DNA of 44,761 bases from Verrucomicrobiota bacterium (GCA_003402735.1 QQNE01000026.1:1-44761); one strand, 5' to 3'. Counted from the first letter of the stretch, positions 9,069-17,547 are shown. Numbers and translations are program-made. The notes: generated by a model not told the origin, from the letters alone.

Positions 9069-9983
9069 TCAAGAGGATGGTTTGGCCAGGATCACGGCCA
9101 CCATGGCGACGGGCAGATAGAGGAGCGTGGCAAAGAAGAGCCTCCGGGCTGCACCAATGCTGCGTTCCTGCTGAAACCGCATGGCCAGGAACACCACAAA
9201 TCCTCCGGCGCAAACTCCTGGCACCGCAAACCACCAGCGCGCCAACGAAATCATCGGAGCCCAGAAGGCGAGCAGGATCAGCGAGCAGGAACACACCAGG
9301 GACCAGAATGCGGTGCGACGCCCCGAGTCATCCTCGTTGGCCAGCATGACGAACCCAGCTTGGCGGTATTCCTCTCGGTGGATCCAGTTGATGGCGTAAA
9401 AGTGCGGCAGCTGCCAAAAAAACAGAAGAGAAAACCACCAAAGCGCCCCCGCATCAAAATGGCCACCAGCCGCCACCCAGCCGATGACCGGCGGCAGGGC
9501 CCCGGCCACTGCGCCCACGATTGTGTTCCAGGCGGAACGACGCTTCATCGGGGTGTAGACGAAGATGTAAACGGCGATCGTCAACCCGGCCAGCAGCGCG
9601 GCCGCCGTGTTCACCGTGCTTCCCAGATGGACGATTCCCAGGGCGCTCAAAATCCATCCGATCCCGAACGCTCCCGGAACCGGAATTCGTCCCGCCGGCA
9701 AGGGTCGGTCCGCGGTCCGACGCATCCGCCGATCGGCATCAATTTCGAACAACTGGTTGAAGACCGCAGCCCCAAACGCCGCCAGAGCCGTTCCGGCCAC
9801 CGTGTGAAGGAGCCTCCCAAAAGCAAACGACTCACCACCGGGAAAACCGGATAGAAAGGCGGCTCCGGTGGTGGCTACGACCAGGGCGCTCAGCTTTGCC
9901 TTGGTCAAGGTGACCAGGTCACTCCAGGAAACACCTCCCGAGGGAGCGCGTTCAACCGGACCGGCGGGCTTCATCGGGCCCAT
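9069..9983 (-). CDS. ctaB: Protoheme IX farnesyltransferase (heme O synthase)
   Basis: Integral membrane UbiA-family prenyltransferase that farnesylates heme B to heme O, the precursor of heme A for the coxA product of this operon. The 304-residue protein shows the prenyl-diphosphate site NQLFEIDADRRMRRTADRPL, the second Asp-rich region in IHREEYRQAGFVMLANEDD, and about nine hydrophobic segments. The frame is open further upstream. I chose ATG 9983 because it falls 1 nt after the ctaA stop; MKPAG at 9974 is an alternative. It is the last gene of the respiratory operon. Confidence 0.93.
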   Translation of the reverse strand: MGPMKPAGPVERAPSGGVSWSDLVTLTKAKLSALVVATTGAAFLSGFPGGESFAFGRLLHTVAGTALAAFGAAVFNQLFEIDADRRMRRTADRPLPAGRIPVPGAFGIGWILSALGIVHLGSTVNTAAALLAGLTIAVYIFVYTPMKRRSAWNTIVGAVAGALPPVIGWVAAGGHFDAGALWWFSLLFFWQLPHFYAINWIHREEYRQAGFVMLANEDDSGRRTAFWSLVCSCSLILLAFWAPMISLARWWFAVPGVCAGGFVVFLAMRFQQERSIGAARRLFFATLLYLPVAMVAVILAKPSS

Positions 9984-9984
9984 G

Positions 9985-11004
9985 CTACGTCCCCGCAGCC
10001 TCCTTGGCAACGAGGTCCGCCGTGAACAGTTCCAAAAGCCACGCCCAGGCCACGGAAAGCAGCACGGCCGTCATGCCAACATGCAACACCTGAATCACCC
10101 GGAATACCGCCACATGGGCCAGAATCACCCCCATGACCATCATGGCCAAAACCCCGACAAAGAGAAGCCGTGGCCGAACCGCGCTCGGGCGCGGCGAACA
10201 TTGCACCCAGAACAGCAACAAAGCCGAGGTGACCAACAGACTCCAGGAGGCGCTCCGGTGGACAAGATAAATGGTGGTTTGCTCCAACAGCCCCGTCCAC
10301 TCCGCCCGGGCCAGGTGACCGGCGGACTTGGCCAGTTCATCGGTGTGCTCCCGAACCTGGCTTCCCAAGATCCCTTCAACCACGAGACAGAGAAAAAACA
10401 GGACCGAAACCACCGCAATCCGGCGCTGCAGGGGCCCGAAGGACGCAACGGGTCGCATCGACGCCTTTCCGGTCAACCGGACCGCCGTCGTCAACAGGCA
10501 GATCAGCCCGAACGCGAGCGCCATGTGCAAGGTGATCACTCCCGGTTTCAACCCGCTGTGCACAACTTCGGCCCCGAGCCACGCATTGAAGGCGACGTCC
10601 GCCAAGCTGAGAAAAGCCACCACACAAAGCCATCCCCGCCGCCGCTCCGCGAAAAACGAACCCGCGAACAGCGCGAGGGTCGACAATCCCAAAGGCAGTG
10701 AGGTGAGCCGATTGAGAAACTCGACCCAGGTGTGCACCGGATTGAACCGGCTCAGCACCGTTTCTGGCGTGATCGTGGCCGGGTCGATCCCGTGACGCTC
10801 GGCGTTGCGCCGGAAACGATCCAAATCGAGGCGCGCAGGATCGATCTGACTGGCTTTCCAGGGAGGAATGAGACAACCCCAACAGGTCGGCCAATCTGGA
10901 CAACCGAGCCCGGAACCTGTAGCACGAACCGTGGCGCCCACGAAGACCAGGAGAACGAGCGAGGCAAGGGCCGCCTGAGCGGCGCGGTGAAGGAACCCCT
11001 GCAT
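9985..11004 (-). CDS. ctaA: Heme A synthase (CtaA/COX15)
   Basis: Membrane enzyme oxidising heme O to heme A. The 339-residue protein has the signature VGATVRATGSGLGCPDWPTC with a cysteine pair, an extended first periplasmic loop of about 50 residues, and His in LKPGVITLHMALAFG, YLVHRSASW and IQVLHVGMTA as heme-ligand candidates across about eight helices. The usual ExxHR motif of the first half reads VEFLNR, so the ligand histidine is replaced by asparagine; I believe Bacteroidetes-type CtaA proteins show this too. Start ATG 11004 (MQGFLHR) was chosen because longer readings overlap coxB. It lies 22 nt after coxB and 1 nt before ctaB. Confidence 0.92.
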   Translation of the reverse strand: MQGFLHRAAQAALASLVLLVFVGATVRATGSGLGCPDWPTCWGCLIPPWKASQIDPARLDLDRFRRNAERHGIDPATITPETVLSRFNPVHTWVEFLNRLTSLPLGLSTLALFAGSFFAERRRGWLCVVAFLSLADVAFNAWLGAEVVHSGLKPGVITLHMALAFGLICLLTTAVRLTGKASMRPVASFGPLQRRIAVVSVLFFLCLVVEGILGSQVREHTDELAKSAGHLARAEWTGLLEQTTIYLVHRSASWSLLVTSALLLFWVQCSPRPSAVRPRLLFVGVLAMMVMGVILAHVAVFRVIQVLHVGMTAVLLSVAWAWLLELFTADLVAKEAAGT

Positions 11005-11026
11005 CCCGAAAAACGGACTCGCTTGA

Positions 11027-11821
11027 TCAGTTTTTTGCCATGGCCACGGCCGCGGCTTTCGCGGCTTTGCTTCGGCCTGAAGCCCAATCCTGGAACTCGG
11101 CGTCCTCGACACACTTCATCTTGGCCACCATCTTGGCATGGGCCGCTCCACAGAGCTGGGCGCAAACGATGTCCCACCGCCCGGTCTTGGAAGGCACAAA
11201 CCACATTGGAATCTCCATGCCGGGAATGGCATCCTGCTGGATGCGCATCGGAACCAAGGCCAGATTGTGAATGACATCCTTGGCGGTGACCTGGATCACT
11301 ACCTTGCGACCCTTGGGAAGCATCAGTTCGGGGGAAAGGAAATCATCCTTTGAACTCGGATCCTCCTTCACCAGACCGACCGGGTTGCCGGCATCGATCC
11401 GCTGGGAATTGACCAAGCCAAACAGGCCGTCCTCGCCCGCGTAATGAAAACTCCACCGGAACTGCTCTCCGACGGCCCGGATCCGCACCACGTCCTTGTC
11501 GGTCGCCGAGGGCATTCCATCGACCCGCTCCGACCAGAGTCGGTAAGCGAAACCAAGCAGCAAAACCACCTCGACGAGCACCACAATGATTTCAAGGTGC
11601 GTGCTGAAGTGGGAGGTGATGCCCCGATAACTCGCCTTGGGATTTGCCTTGCGGCGGAACTTGAAGAGCGTCACGAAAAAGAACGAGGTCCAGCCAATAA
11701 AGAGCACCAGCATGAACCAGTGAACCACCTCGTTCATGTGGTCGATCTGGCCGGCATGCTGCGACGCAGCTTCTGGCTGACCGAGAAACTTGGTGATACT
11801 GAAGGCGAAGACCGGGTCCAT
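11027..11821 (-). CDS. coxB: Cytochrome c oxidase subunit II (CuA subunit)
   Basis: Carries the dinuclear CuA centre that receives electrons from cytochrome c. The 264-residue protein has two N-terminal membrane helices (about residues 28-50 and 75-95) and a periplasmic cupredoxin domain. The electron-entry aromatic block is QFRWSFHYAG. The CuA ligands are His185 (DVIHNL) and CAQLCGAAHAKM, giving Cys220, Cys224, His228 and Met231. Position 222 is Gln where classical subunits have Glu. There is no fused cytochrome c domain, so the enzyme is aa3-like rather than a one-chain caa3. ATG 11821 (MDPVFAF) avoids overlap with the upstream small gene. Confidence 0.94.
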   Translation of the reverse strand: MDPVFAFSITKFLGQPEAASQHAGQIDHMNEVVHWFMLVLFIGWTSFFFVTLFKFRRKANPKASYRGITSHFSTHLEIIVVLVEVVLLLGFAYRLWSERVDGMPSATDKDVVRIRAVGEQFRWSFHYAGEDGLFGLVNSQRIDAGNPVGLVKEDPSSKDDFLSPELMLPKGRKVVIQVTAKDVIHNLALVPMRIQQDAIPGMEIPMWFVPSKTGRWDIVCAQLCGAAHAKMVAKMKCVEDAEFQDWASGRSKAAKAAAVAMAKN

Positions 11822-11843
11822 GGAAAAGAAGTGAGACTGAAAT

Positions 11844-12047
11844 TCAGGAAGGAGTGTTTTCCTCAAGCAACTTACGTTCTCCGCGGGCGAAACGGAGCAT
11901 CAGGGTGACCACACCGCCGCCCACAGCGCTCAGCATGACAATCATGACCATGATCGCCAAATTAGCGGCCGAAGTGACCGGTGAACTGCCGTCGAAACGG
12001 CAGGCCGGACAGGCCAACAAGGTTTCAAGATTGCCAAGGAGAGTCAT
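11844..12047 (-). CDS. Small membrane protein with CPxC motif, oxidase-operon associated
   Basis: A 67-residue protein with a Cys pair in LACPACRFDGSSP, one hydrophobic helix (NLAIMVMIVMLSAVGGGVVTLML) and a basic C-terminus. I recall small proteins with a similar CPxC and SP pattern beside cox genes in other phyla, but know no named function. It could bind a metal or act in assembly; neither is shown. The frame is open to 12164; ATG 12047 (MTLLGN) was chosen because it falls 17 nt after the preceding gene. coxB starts 22 nt downstream. Confidence 0.65.
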   Translation of the reverse strand: MTLLGNLETLLACPACRFDGSSPVTSAANLAIMVMIVMLSAVGGGVVTLMLRFARGERKLLEENTPS

Positions 12048-12064
12048 GCTCAGAACGATTTGGA

Positions 12065-12268
12065 TCAGGTGATGATCTGGCGAGACTTGCGCACGAACCA
12101 AACCCCATAAGCGATCAAAAGAATTCCCAAGAGCGCACTGGCCGCACCACCGACCCGTCCCCACGACCCGACCACCCGGACATCAGCGGACATTGCCCAA
12201 AAGCCGAACCCCAGCGTGCAGAGGATCGACATGGCGATGAATACGTAATGAAAGTGCTTCAGGTCCAT
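12065..12268 (-). CDS. Small two-helix membrane protein of unknown function
   Basis: A 67-residue product with two hydrophobic segments (FIAMSILCTLGFGFWAM and ASALLGILLIAYGVWFV) and a basic end, RKSRQ. No motif identifies a family. It sits between subunit IV (9 nt upstream) and the CPxC protein (17 nt downstream), so it is likely co-translated with oxidase subunits and may be a small structural or assembly component. Reading frame, spacing and membrane character support a real gene. Confidence 0.6.
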   Translation of the reverse strand: MDLKHFHYVFIAMSILCTLGFGFWAMSADVRVVGSWGRVGGAASALLGILLIAYGVWFVRKSRQIIT

Positions 12269-12277
12269 GAGAAAGGA

Positions 12278-12691
12278 TCAATGTTTGGCCTCGGCCTTGG
12301 CGGGGGCTGCCTTCGAATCGACATCAGCCGCAGTGACATCCGGCACATGCAACTCATCCGTCACATCCGCGTGAGGAAAGATCGGATTGCTCTGGGCGAA
12401 CAACGTCAATCCCATCAGACTCACCGCAAACGCAACCGTAAAAACCAATACCTTGTAGATGAGCCCGCGCTCATGATTCAGGTGCATGAAAATCAACATC
12501 ACCAGACTCGACTTGAACGTGGCGATCACCAAGCCAAACGCAATGTCAGGCGCATCCACACCGGGAACCCCAAAATCAAAAAAGGGCAGGGTGCGAACGA
12601 GAACGGTGACACCGGTAAACACCAACAACGTCGCCCCAACCATCAGGTAGGTCTTGACGTGCTTCTGTATATCTTCAGAGGACGATTCCAT
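12278..12691 (-). CDS. Cytochrome c oxidase subunit IV, prokaryotic type
   Basis: A 137-residue membrane protein with three hydrophobic helices. It carries the subunit IV signature GLVIATFKSSLVMLIFMHL followed by NHERG, close to the FMHL pattern of caa3-type subunit IV. The protein is a small helical subunit that stabilises subunits I and III, without redox cofactors. The C-terminal 30 residues are an Asp/Ala/Lys-rich hydrophilic tail. It follows coxC by 22 nt and precedes the two-helix small protein by 9 nt. Confidence 0.85.
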   Translation of the reverse strand: MESSSEDIQKHVKTYLMVGATLLVFTGVTVLVRTLPFFDFGVPGVDAPDIAFGLVIATFKSSLVMLIFMHLNHERGLIYKVLVFTVAFAVSLMGLTLFAQSNPIFPHADVTDELHVPDVTAADVDSKAAPAKAEAKH

Positions 12692-12713
12692 AACGTGACA
12701 AATACCGGGCGAC

Positions 12714-14087
12714 TCACATCAAATACATGATCGGGAAAAGGAAGATCCAAACCAGATCCACAAAGTGCCAGAACAGACCGCCGACCTCCACACGGTTGGC
12801 CAGGTGCTCGGGATTTTTCCGATAGAGCTTGCGCCCGAAAAAGAGGAAGTAGGCCAGAACCAAGGCCCCTCCCACCACGTGCAAACCGTGGAGAGCGGTC
12901 ATGGTGAAATAGATCGCGTAGTAGGTGCCAAACTTGGGACCGTGAGCGCCCATGAAATGGATGTCACTCGACTTGATCGAGACGACTGGAGCGCCATGAC
13001 CCTCACCAGAACCATGACCGGAGGCCCCACTCCCCCCATGGGCGGAGCCAGCAACATGCTCCCCGCCGTGTTCACTGGCAGGGTGCGGGTGCTGCCAGAT
13101 GCGGAGTTGCGCCCCAGGAAGGGTGCCCCCCTTCTCGAGGAAGCTGCGATGAAGCGGATCATTCAACTTCTCCTTCTTGTGCTGGTCGTAGCCCGCCTTG
13201 AATCCCTCGCCCAGATAGGCCCAAGCCAGCGCCTTCTCCTCGTCCCGGACCATCTGGAGATCCACGGTATGAACCTCGATCTCCACCGTGTCATCGATCA
13301 GCCTCCCCTGAAGCTCGTTGCCGCGGAAAAGAGGGACCCGGTCCGCGAAGACGTGCTTCCCGAACACCTCCTTGCGACGAAACTGAAAGGTCACCGGCTT
13401 CACGAACTCGGCGGTCACGCGCCGCTCGGACGGGTTCTTGGAAGCGTAGCCCTCCAGCCAGTTCGCCAACTCGGGAATGCCACGAACCTCCTGCCCACCC
13501 GGTGCCCTAACCACCAACTCCGCGCCATCCTTGAGCACGGCAAAATCCAGGAAGTAGGGATCCAACTTGCGAAAGACGCCCGTCCGATCGAGCGAGAAAA
13601 CAGCCTTGGTAGCCTCAAACGTCACGTAATCCCCTGGGCAATGGTGCTTGTCATCGGCAACCAACGCCCCATCCAGGAGGGTGCCGTCGTTGAGCCGGGC
13701 CCCGAAGTGGTGGTTGAGCTTGGAATTGTACTCGATCGTCTTCACGACCATGAAGGCTGCGGCGCAGATCAAGACGAGGGACATGTAAAGCTGATACATC
13801 CCATACCGACGCATCTTCAACTGGGCCCAGGCCAGCACAACGAACACGCTGGACGCAATGAGCACCAAGGTGTTGAGGAACCCGAGCCAGATGAACGGCC
13901 CATGCACGTAGACGGCGTCCGGCCAAGGAAGATCAACCCCCGGTCGAACCCCGGCACGAAGGAAAATATAGCCGGAGAAGAGACCACCGAACAACATCAC
14001 CTCGGAGGCAAGGAACAACCAGATCCCGACCTTCGCGTTGAAAAGGCCGGTGTCACGCCGGGCGGAGACTGTGTAGGGGATTTCCAT
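12714..14087 (-). CDS. coxC: Cytochrome c oxidase subunit III with large periplasmic insertion
   Basis: Subunit III of the aa3-type oxidase. The 457-residue reading is about twice the usual length. Five helices of the short form are recognisable: VGIWLFLASEVMLFGGLFSGY, WLGFLNTLVLIASSVFVVLA, YMSLVLICAAAFMVVKTIEY, FTMTALHGLHVVGGALVLAY and GGLFWHFVDLVWIFLFPIMY. Between the third and fourth lies a hydrophilic insertion of about 265 residues, ending in a His/Gly-rich stretch. Basic residues in the other loops (KMRRYG, GRKLYRKN) place the insertion on the periplasmic side. An in-frame TTG at 14117 is possible, but ATG 14087 (MEIPYTV) is typical for the family. Confidence 0.92.
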   Translation of the reverse strand: MEIPYTVSARRDTGLFNAKVGIWLFLASEVMLFGGLFSGYIFLRAGVRPGVDLPWPDAVYVHGPFIWLGFLNTLVLIASSVFVVLAWAQLKMRRYGMYQLYMSLVLICAAAFMVVKTIEYNSKLNHHFGARLNDGTLLDGALVADDKHHCPGDYVTFEATKAVFSLDRTGVFRKLDPYFLDFAVLKDGAELVVRAPGGQEVRGIPELANWLEGYASKNPSERRVTAEFVKPVTFQFRRKEVFGKHVFADRVPLFRGNELQGRLIDDTVEIEVHTVDLQMVRDEEKALAWAYLGEGFKAGYDQHKKEKLNDPLHRSFLEKGGTLPGAQLRIWQHPHPASEHGGEHVAGSAHGGSGASGHGSGEGHGAPVVSIKSSDIHFMGAHGPKFGTYYAIYFTMTALHGLHVVGGALVLAYFLFFGRKLYRKNPEHLANRVEVGGLFWHFVDLVWIFLFPIMYLM

Positions 14088-14126
14088 GGATAGCGGATTC
14101 CGTTGAGAGACGGTCAAGAGTTCAGA

Positions 14127-16052
14127 TCAATGCAACGAGGGGAGAGGCCGAGTCTCGGCGACCCGTGTGTCCGGCTCAAACTGAGGAGTGAAATCCTGGT
14201 CAGCGCCGGGCACGCTGTATTCATAGGGACCACGATAGGCGACGGGTTCACGGTCGAAATTTCCATGCGGAGGCGGAGTCGGGCACATCCACTCCAGGGT
14301 CGTGCCATGCCAGGGATTGCGCTCCTCGGACTTTTTGCCGCTAAACATGCTCATGAAGAAGTTGATGATGAAGGGCACCTGAGCCAAGGCCAACAGGAAG
14401 GCACCTGCAGAAGTCACCAAATTCAAGTTGATCACCTCGACCGGCAAAGATTCACCGCCCCGGAAGATGGCGTTGAAGAGAACCGCAAGAGGATGTCCCT
14501 GCTCGAGATAGACCTGGCTGGAGATCTGTTCGTAAGCAGCCCCGCCATCGAACGCGCGCCGGTGCATCCCCGCCATGCCCTGAATGAACATGGGCGCAAA
14601 GATCAGGTTCATGCAGACCAGGGAAGGCCAGAAATGAAGATGACCGAGGAGGCTGTTCATCTGGCGCCCGGTCTGTTTCGGATACCAATAATAGATGCCT
14701 GCGAACAGGGCGAAGATCGTGCCGGGAGCGACCACATAGTGGAAGTGCCCAATCACATAGTAGGTGTCATGCAAGTGCAGATCGAGGAGATTGAAAGCCA
14801 AAGGCAGTCCTGTCAGCCCCCCGATCCCGAACATGGGGATGAACGCCGTGGCCCAAAGCATGGGCATGGTGAAACGAATCGATCCTCCCCACATGGACAA
14901 CAGGATCGACGTGATTAGGATCACCGAGGGAATCGAAATCAAGACCGTGGTGGTCTGGAAGAAGGTGGAGATGGCAGTGCCCATCCCCGTCAGATACATA
15001 TGGTGAGCCCACACGATGAAACTGAGGAAACCGAGAACCATGACCGCCCCGACCATCGTCTTGTAACCCCACAGCGGCTTGCGCGTGTTGTTCGCCACAA
15101 TCTCCGCCACAATCCCAATCCCCGGAAGAATCAGAACGTAAACCTCAGGGTGCCCGAGGAACCAGAAAAGGTGTTGGTAGAGAAGAGGACTGCCACCGCC
15201 AGCAGCGTCTACCATGTTGCCGCCCACGTGAAGACCGGTGGGGACAAAGAAACTGGTGCCGACCAAACGGTCCATCAATTGCATCACCGCCGCCACCTCG
15301 AGCGGAGGGAACGCAAGCAACAGGAGGAAACCGGTCACCAATTGGGCCCAACAGAAGAACGGAAGACGCATCCAGGTCATGCCCTTGGCCCGCAAATTGA
15401 TGATCGTGGTGATGAAATTCACCGCACCGAGCAGCGAAGACGTGATGAGAAACACCATCGCCACCAACCACTGGGTCTGGCTCGTCCAGAAAAGATCCCG
15501 AAACTGCTGATCGGTGATGTTCGCCAAAGGCGAATAGTTTGTCCAACCCGCTTTCGCCGCCCCGGAATCCAGGAAAAAGCTGGCGAACATCAACACACCG
15601 CCAAGAAAATAGAACCAATAGCTCGCCATGTTGAGCCTGGGGAAAGCCATGTCCGGAGCCCCGATTTGCAGGGGCGTCACGTAGTTCCCAAACGCGCCAA
15701 ACGCCAGTGGAACCACTCCAAGGAACACCATGATGGTGCCGTGCATGGCCCCAAACATGTTGTAGAGATCGCCGGTCACCAGGCCATCCTCACCAATCCA
15801 CTTGCTGAAAAAGGGCCAATCCCCCACCATCGGCAACGGACGGTCCGGGTAGGCGATGCTCCAGCGCATCACCATCATCAGAAAAAACCCGATGGCTAGG
15901 AACACCAGAGAGGTGATGCCATACTGGATCCCAATCACCTTGTGATCGGTTGAAAACACATACTTCTGCCAGAACGACAACTCGTGATGATCATGACTGT
16001 GATCATCGTGATGATCGTGTGCCTCTGGATGGGATGCCTCGGTCGCGCTCAT
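14127..16052 (-). CDS. coxA: Cytochrome c oxidase subunit I, A-type heme-copper oxidase with altered K-channel
   Basis: Catalytic subunit reducing O2 to water and pumping protons. All metal ligands are present in the 641-residue protein: His104 (AMHGTIM) and His438 for low-spin heme a, His436 for heme a3, and His301, His350 and His351 for CuB, with Tyr305 in GHPEVY for the His-Tyr cross-link. The D-channel entrance Asp134 (GAPDMAFPR) and Glu303 are kept. The K-channel region differs: the block normally reading IPTGVK is IPSVIL, putting Leu379 at the lysine position, and the usual VDTRAYF is replaced by TAISTFF. The N-terminus is His-rich (residues 8-23). The tail NPWHGTTLEWMCPTPPPHGNF is typical. 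Confidence 0.96.
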   Translation of the reverse strand: MSATEASHPEAHDHHDDHSHDHHELSFWQKYVFSTDHKVIGIQYGITSLVFLAIGFFLMMVMRWSIAYPDRPLPMVGDWPFFSKWIGEDGLVTGDLYNMFGAMHGTIMVFLGVVPLAFGAFGNYVTPLQIGAPDMAFPRLNMASYWFYFLGGVLMFASFFLDSGAAKAGWTNYSPLANITDQQFRDLFWTSQTQWLVAMVFLITSSLLGAVNFITTIINLRAKGMTWMRLPFFCWAQLVTGFLLLLAFPPLEVAAVMQLMDRLVGTSFFVPTGLHVGGNMVDAAGGGSPLLYQHLFWFLGHPEVYVLILPGIGIVAEIVANNTRKPLWGYKTMVGAVMVLGFLSFIVWAHHMYLTGMGTAISTFFQTTTVLISIPSVILITSILLSMWGGSIRFTMPMLWATAFIPMFGIGGLTGLPLAFNLLDLHLHDTYYVIGHFHYVVAPGTIFALFAGIYYWYPKQTGRQMNSLLGHLHFWPSLVCMNLIFAPMFIQGMAGMHRRAFDGGAAYEQISSQVYLEQGHPLAVLFNAIFRGGESLPVEVINLNLVTSAGAFLLALAQVPFIINFFMSMFSGKKSEERNPWHGTTLEWMCPTPPPHGNFDREPVAYRGPYEYSVPGADQDFTPQFEPDTRVAETRPLPSLH

Positions 16053-16121
16053 TGGATCTGTAAAATCAAAGATGATTCGTTTCTCGTTGCTGTCGGGACG
16101 CCCCGGATTGCGTTTTCAAAT

Positions 16122-16877
16122 TCAGGAACCAGCAGGTGCCGCACCAGGTTCCAGCCCGGTCAATGGATCCACCTCCGCCCCCGGCAACATCGCGTCCCCG
16201 GGAATCGCCAGCAATTCCGCCTCGCTCCATGGTTGCACCCGGGAACCATACTTGTCCCGGGCATACTTTACCATCTCCTCGGTGACGATGGAGCCGTTGT
16301 TGCCCCAAGAACGGCGGATGTAAGTCATCACCTGGGCAAGCTGTTTGTCGCTCAGCAAAGCCCCCTGAGCCGGCATCACCCCGTTGTAAACCTGGCCCTT
16401 GACATTGATCGACCCGAGAATCCCAGGGAACATGATGGCCCCGACCCGTTCGCTGCCGTTGACCACCCACTCCGACCCGGCCAACGGTGGAAACTGCCCC
16501 ACCAATCCGTTTCCGTTCGGCTGATGACAGGCTGCACAAGTGGCATACACCTCCTTGCCCGCCTCCATCCAGCGATCGATCCAGGGGCGGTTGTCCACCT
16601 TCACCTCAAACCCGGGAATCACCGGGCGAGGCGCCGCCTCATAGTTTGCCACCGCGTAACTGCGCTTCAGGTCAAACCCGCCGTTATAAGCCCCCAGGTA
16701 GGACCCGCCCAACACAAGAATCAACCCGGCGATCACGATCGCAACCATCGATACCGGCTGGAAACCGGCCAGGGGCTCCCGCTTCTCGCGCTGGACCGCC
16801 GCGTGAATCTCCGCGACGCTCGAACGCTCGCCGTAGTCGAGATGTGTGGTTTCTGGATTGGGAAGTTCTTCGTTCAT
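16122..16877 (-). CDS. Membrane-anchored monoheme cytochrome c
   Basis: A 251-residue protein with a cytoplasmic N-terminus, one membrane helix (VSMVAIVIAGLILVLGGSYLG, about residues 42-62) and a periplasmic class I cytochrome c domain. The heme site is YATCAACHQPNGNGL and the distal Met is probably in GVMPAQG. It occupies the place where ccoP would follow ccoN and ccoO, but has only one heme motif and no CcoP-like N-terminus. It probably carries electrons between ACIII or the CcoO-like protein and CuA. ATG 16877 (MNEELPNP) is chosen because the longer reading overlaps the upstream gene. coxA follows after 69 nt. Confidence 0.88.
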   Translation of the reverse strand: MNEELPNPETTHLDYGERSSVAEIHAAVQREKREPLAGFQPVSMVAIVIAGLILVLGGSYLGAYNGGFDLKRSYAVANYEAAPRPVIPGFEVKVDNRPWIDRWMEAGKEVYATCAACHQPNGNGLVGQFPPLAGSEWVVNGSERVGAIMFPGILGSINVKGQVYNGVMPAQGALLSDKQLAQVMTYIRRSWGNNGSIVTEEMVKYARDKYGSRVQPWSEAELLAIPGDAMLPGAEVDPLTGLEPGAAPAGS

Positions 16878-16896
16878 CGAAAATGAGTCACCCGGT

Positions 16897-17547
16897 TCAC
16901 TTGGCCGCAACGCTCTTGGGCACTTTTTGATCTTTCTTCATGCCGAGGAGGTAGCCCACCAAGGCCTTCGCATCTCCGGTCGGGACCACCTCATACCGAC
17001 TGCCGCCGCGGTCCACCACATCCACCGCCAACTCGGACACCTGTCCGACCACGGGTTGGGTGGTGAAAAGGTTGGCAAATGCCGGCATGATGGAACCAGC
17101 CACCACCTTGCGCGGATTGTAAAGGTGATCGTAATGCCACTTCGCATCCTGGATCCGATGACCGACATTGCTCAAATCAGGCCCGTTGCGCTGAACCCCA
17201 AGGTAGGCATACTTCTCGCCCACATAATCAAACGGCAGCGTCTCCCGAGCCAGCCCGTCTTCCTCGCGCCCCGACCATCCCGAACGCCAGCGATCCGCCC
17301 CGGCATACGTGGGCCGGATCATTTGGGTGTGGCAGTAGGCGCACCCGTTGGATGCATAGACCCGGGCCCCCGAAACCAAATAGGGGCGGCCAGACGGAAA
17401 AACGGCATCCTTGGTGTCGTCCTCCTTCGCATACGCCACTTCGGTGACGATCGACTTCAGCTTCGCGGACGGATACACGATGAGGACGAGCCACGGCATG
17501 ACGAAGGCCAAGGCGAGGAGTATCAGGAAGGGCTTCAGACTGTTCAT
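16897..17547 (-). CDS. CcoO-like monoheme cytochrome c (cbb3 subunit II family)
   Basis: A 216-residue FixO/CcoO-family protein with an N-terminal membrane anchor (FLILLALAFVMPWLVLIVYP). The family block is GARVYASNGCAYCHTQMIRP, followed by RNGPDLSNVGHRI, HYDHLYNPRKVV and SIMPAFANLF. That gives one c-type heme with the Met axial ligand kept, so the redox site looks intact. In cbb3 oxidases this subunit feeds CcoN, but the CcoN partner here (4-nt overlap, ATGA) has lost its active site. The cytochrome may instead act as an electron carrier near ACIII or coxB. Confidence 0.9.
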   Translation of the reverse strand: MNSLKPFLILLALAFVMPWLVLIVYPSAKLKSIVTEVAYAKEDDTKDAVFPSGRPYLVSGARVYASNGCAYCHTQMIRPTYAGADRWRSGWSGREEDGLARETLPFDYVGEKYAYLGVQRNGPDLSNVGHRIQDAKWHYDHLYNPRKVVAGSIMPAFANLFTTQPVVGQVSELAVDVVDRGGSRYEVVPTGDAKALVGYLLGMKKDQKVPKSVAAK

